Below are positions 28,672-28,973 of a stretch of 28,973 bases of DNA, in pieces. The stretch's first letter is position 1; each line of letters begins with the position of its first letter. The notes under the pieces are model-generated. The model was given only the letters and a program-made list of their open reading frames with translations, was not told where the DNA came from and did no database searches. The position numbers and the translations under genes were made by a program. The stretch is from Podaxis mareebaensis (lineage: Eukaryota; Basidiomycota; Agaricomycetes; Agaricales; Agaricaceae): positions 1 through 28,973 of the forward strand of contig JAEUWP010000540.1 of assembly GCA_018524725.1 (NCBI GenBank), written 5' to 3'.

Positions 28672-28973
28672 AAGGATAGGGCTGTCAACACCCACTATTG
28701 CCTTTTGTCCCTGTTCTACTCATGGCTAAAGTCCTTTCTATCCTAATCATCAAAATCACTGTCCATGCATCCCACATCTGTCATCCAGACTCATCAAACC
28801 CCAACCCGATCCTCATCTTGTTTATGGTGCTCATGATTGCCATCACAGATCAAACCATTTATGGTTAATTACATACCTAATTCAGATGGCTATGACTGTT
28901 ACAAGGTTTCTTCTTTGGCTGAGCGACGCCTAAGTCGGAGCCTATCCTTGTAAGTGAGACGAGCAGAGGTCCT
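28672..28973. other. Right edge, no gene recognised
   Basis: I see no supported coding frame, RNA gene or element border in the last 300 bases. Confidence 0.4.

Noticed and set aside
1..28973. CRISPR arrays, tRNA or rRNA genes, bacterial operons
   Set aside because: No regular spaced repeats, no cloverleaf or rRNA sequence seen; introns and gene families are fungal.

Overview
The window is nuclear DNA from a filamentous basidiomycete, most likely an Agaricomycete. Host genes have short GT..AG introns of about 47-63 nt. One host gene belongs to an expanded Agaricomycete hypothetical family, another to the Agaricomycete integrase-core family, and both mobile elements are chromodomain Ty3/gypsy LTR retrotransposons. 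A Boletales-type ectomycorrhizal genome would fit, but I cannot fix the order.

Layout. 1-633: flank without a gene. 634-2483 (-): an eight-exon gene of unknown function. 2569-4440 (-): a decayed integrase-core (DDE) gene. 4529-5445 (+): the first part of a BTB/POZ gene, whose last 179 coding bases are at 14785-14963. Between them lies element 1 (5446-14779, minus strand, 607-bp LTRs, 5-bp target duplication TCCAT). 15405-16473 (+): the left part of a large hypothetical gene, whose right part is at 25603-27721. Between them lies element 2 (16474-25597, minus strand, 645-bp LTRs, target duplication TGGGG). 27981-28671 (+): a decayed HECT ubiquitin-ligase fragment.

Both elements, read on the minus strand, run LTR, putative self-priming site, possible upstream/overlapping ORF, gag, then pol in the -1 frame (protease, RT, RNase H, integrase with C-terminal chromodomain), then a long accessory region before the polypurine tract and 3' LTR. 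The accessory region encodes a protein with two tandem CCHC zinc knuckles that is homologous between the two otherwise divergent elements. Element 1 has an extra accessory gene (one or two more knuckles, acidic tail) between pol and this conserved one.

Decay pattern. By eye, every difference between the LTRs of each element is a CpG transition (CG to TG or CA), and nearly all in-frame stops in the elements and in neighbouring host genes are TGA where CGA (Arg) is expected. This indicates cytosine-methylation-linked or RIP-like CpG mutation acting on recent insertions and nearby genes. In element 2 the decayed LTR copies imply an ancestral CG that restores a perfect 11-nt match to the primer-binding site, which supports self-priming.
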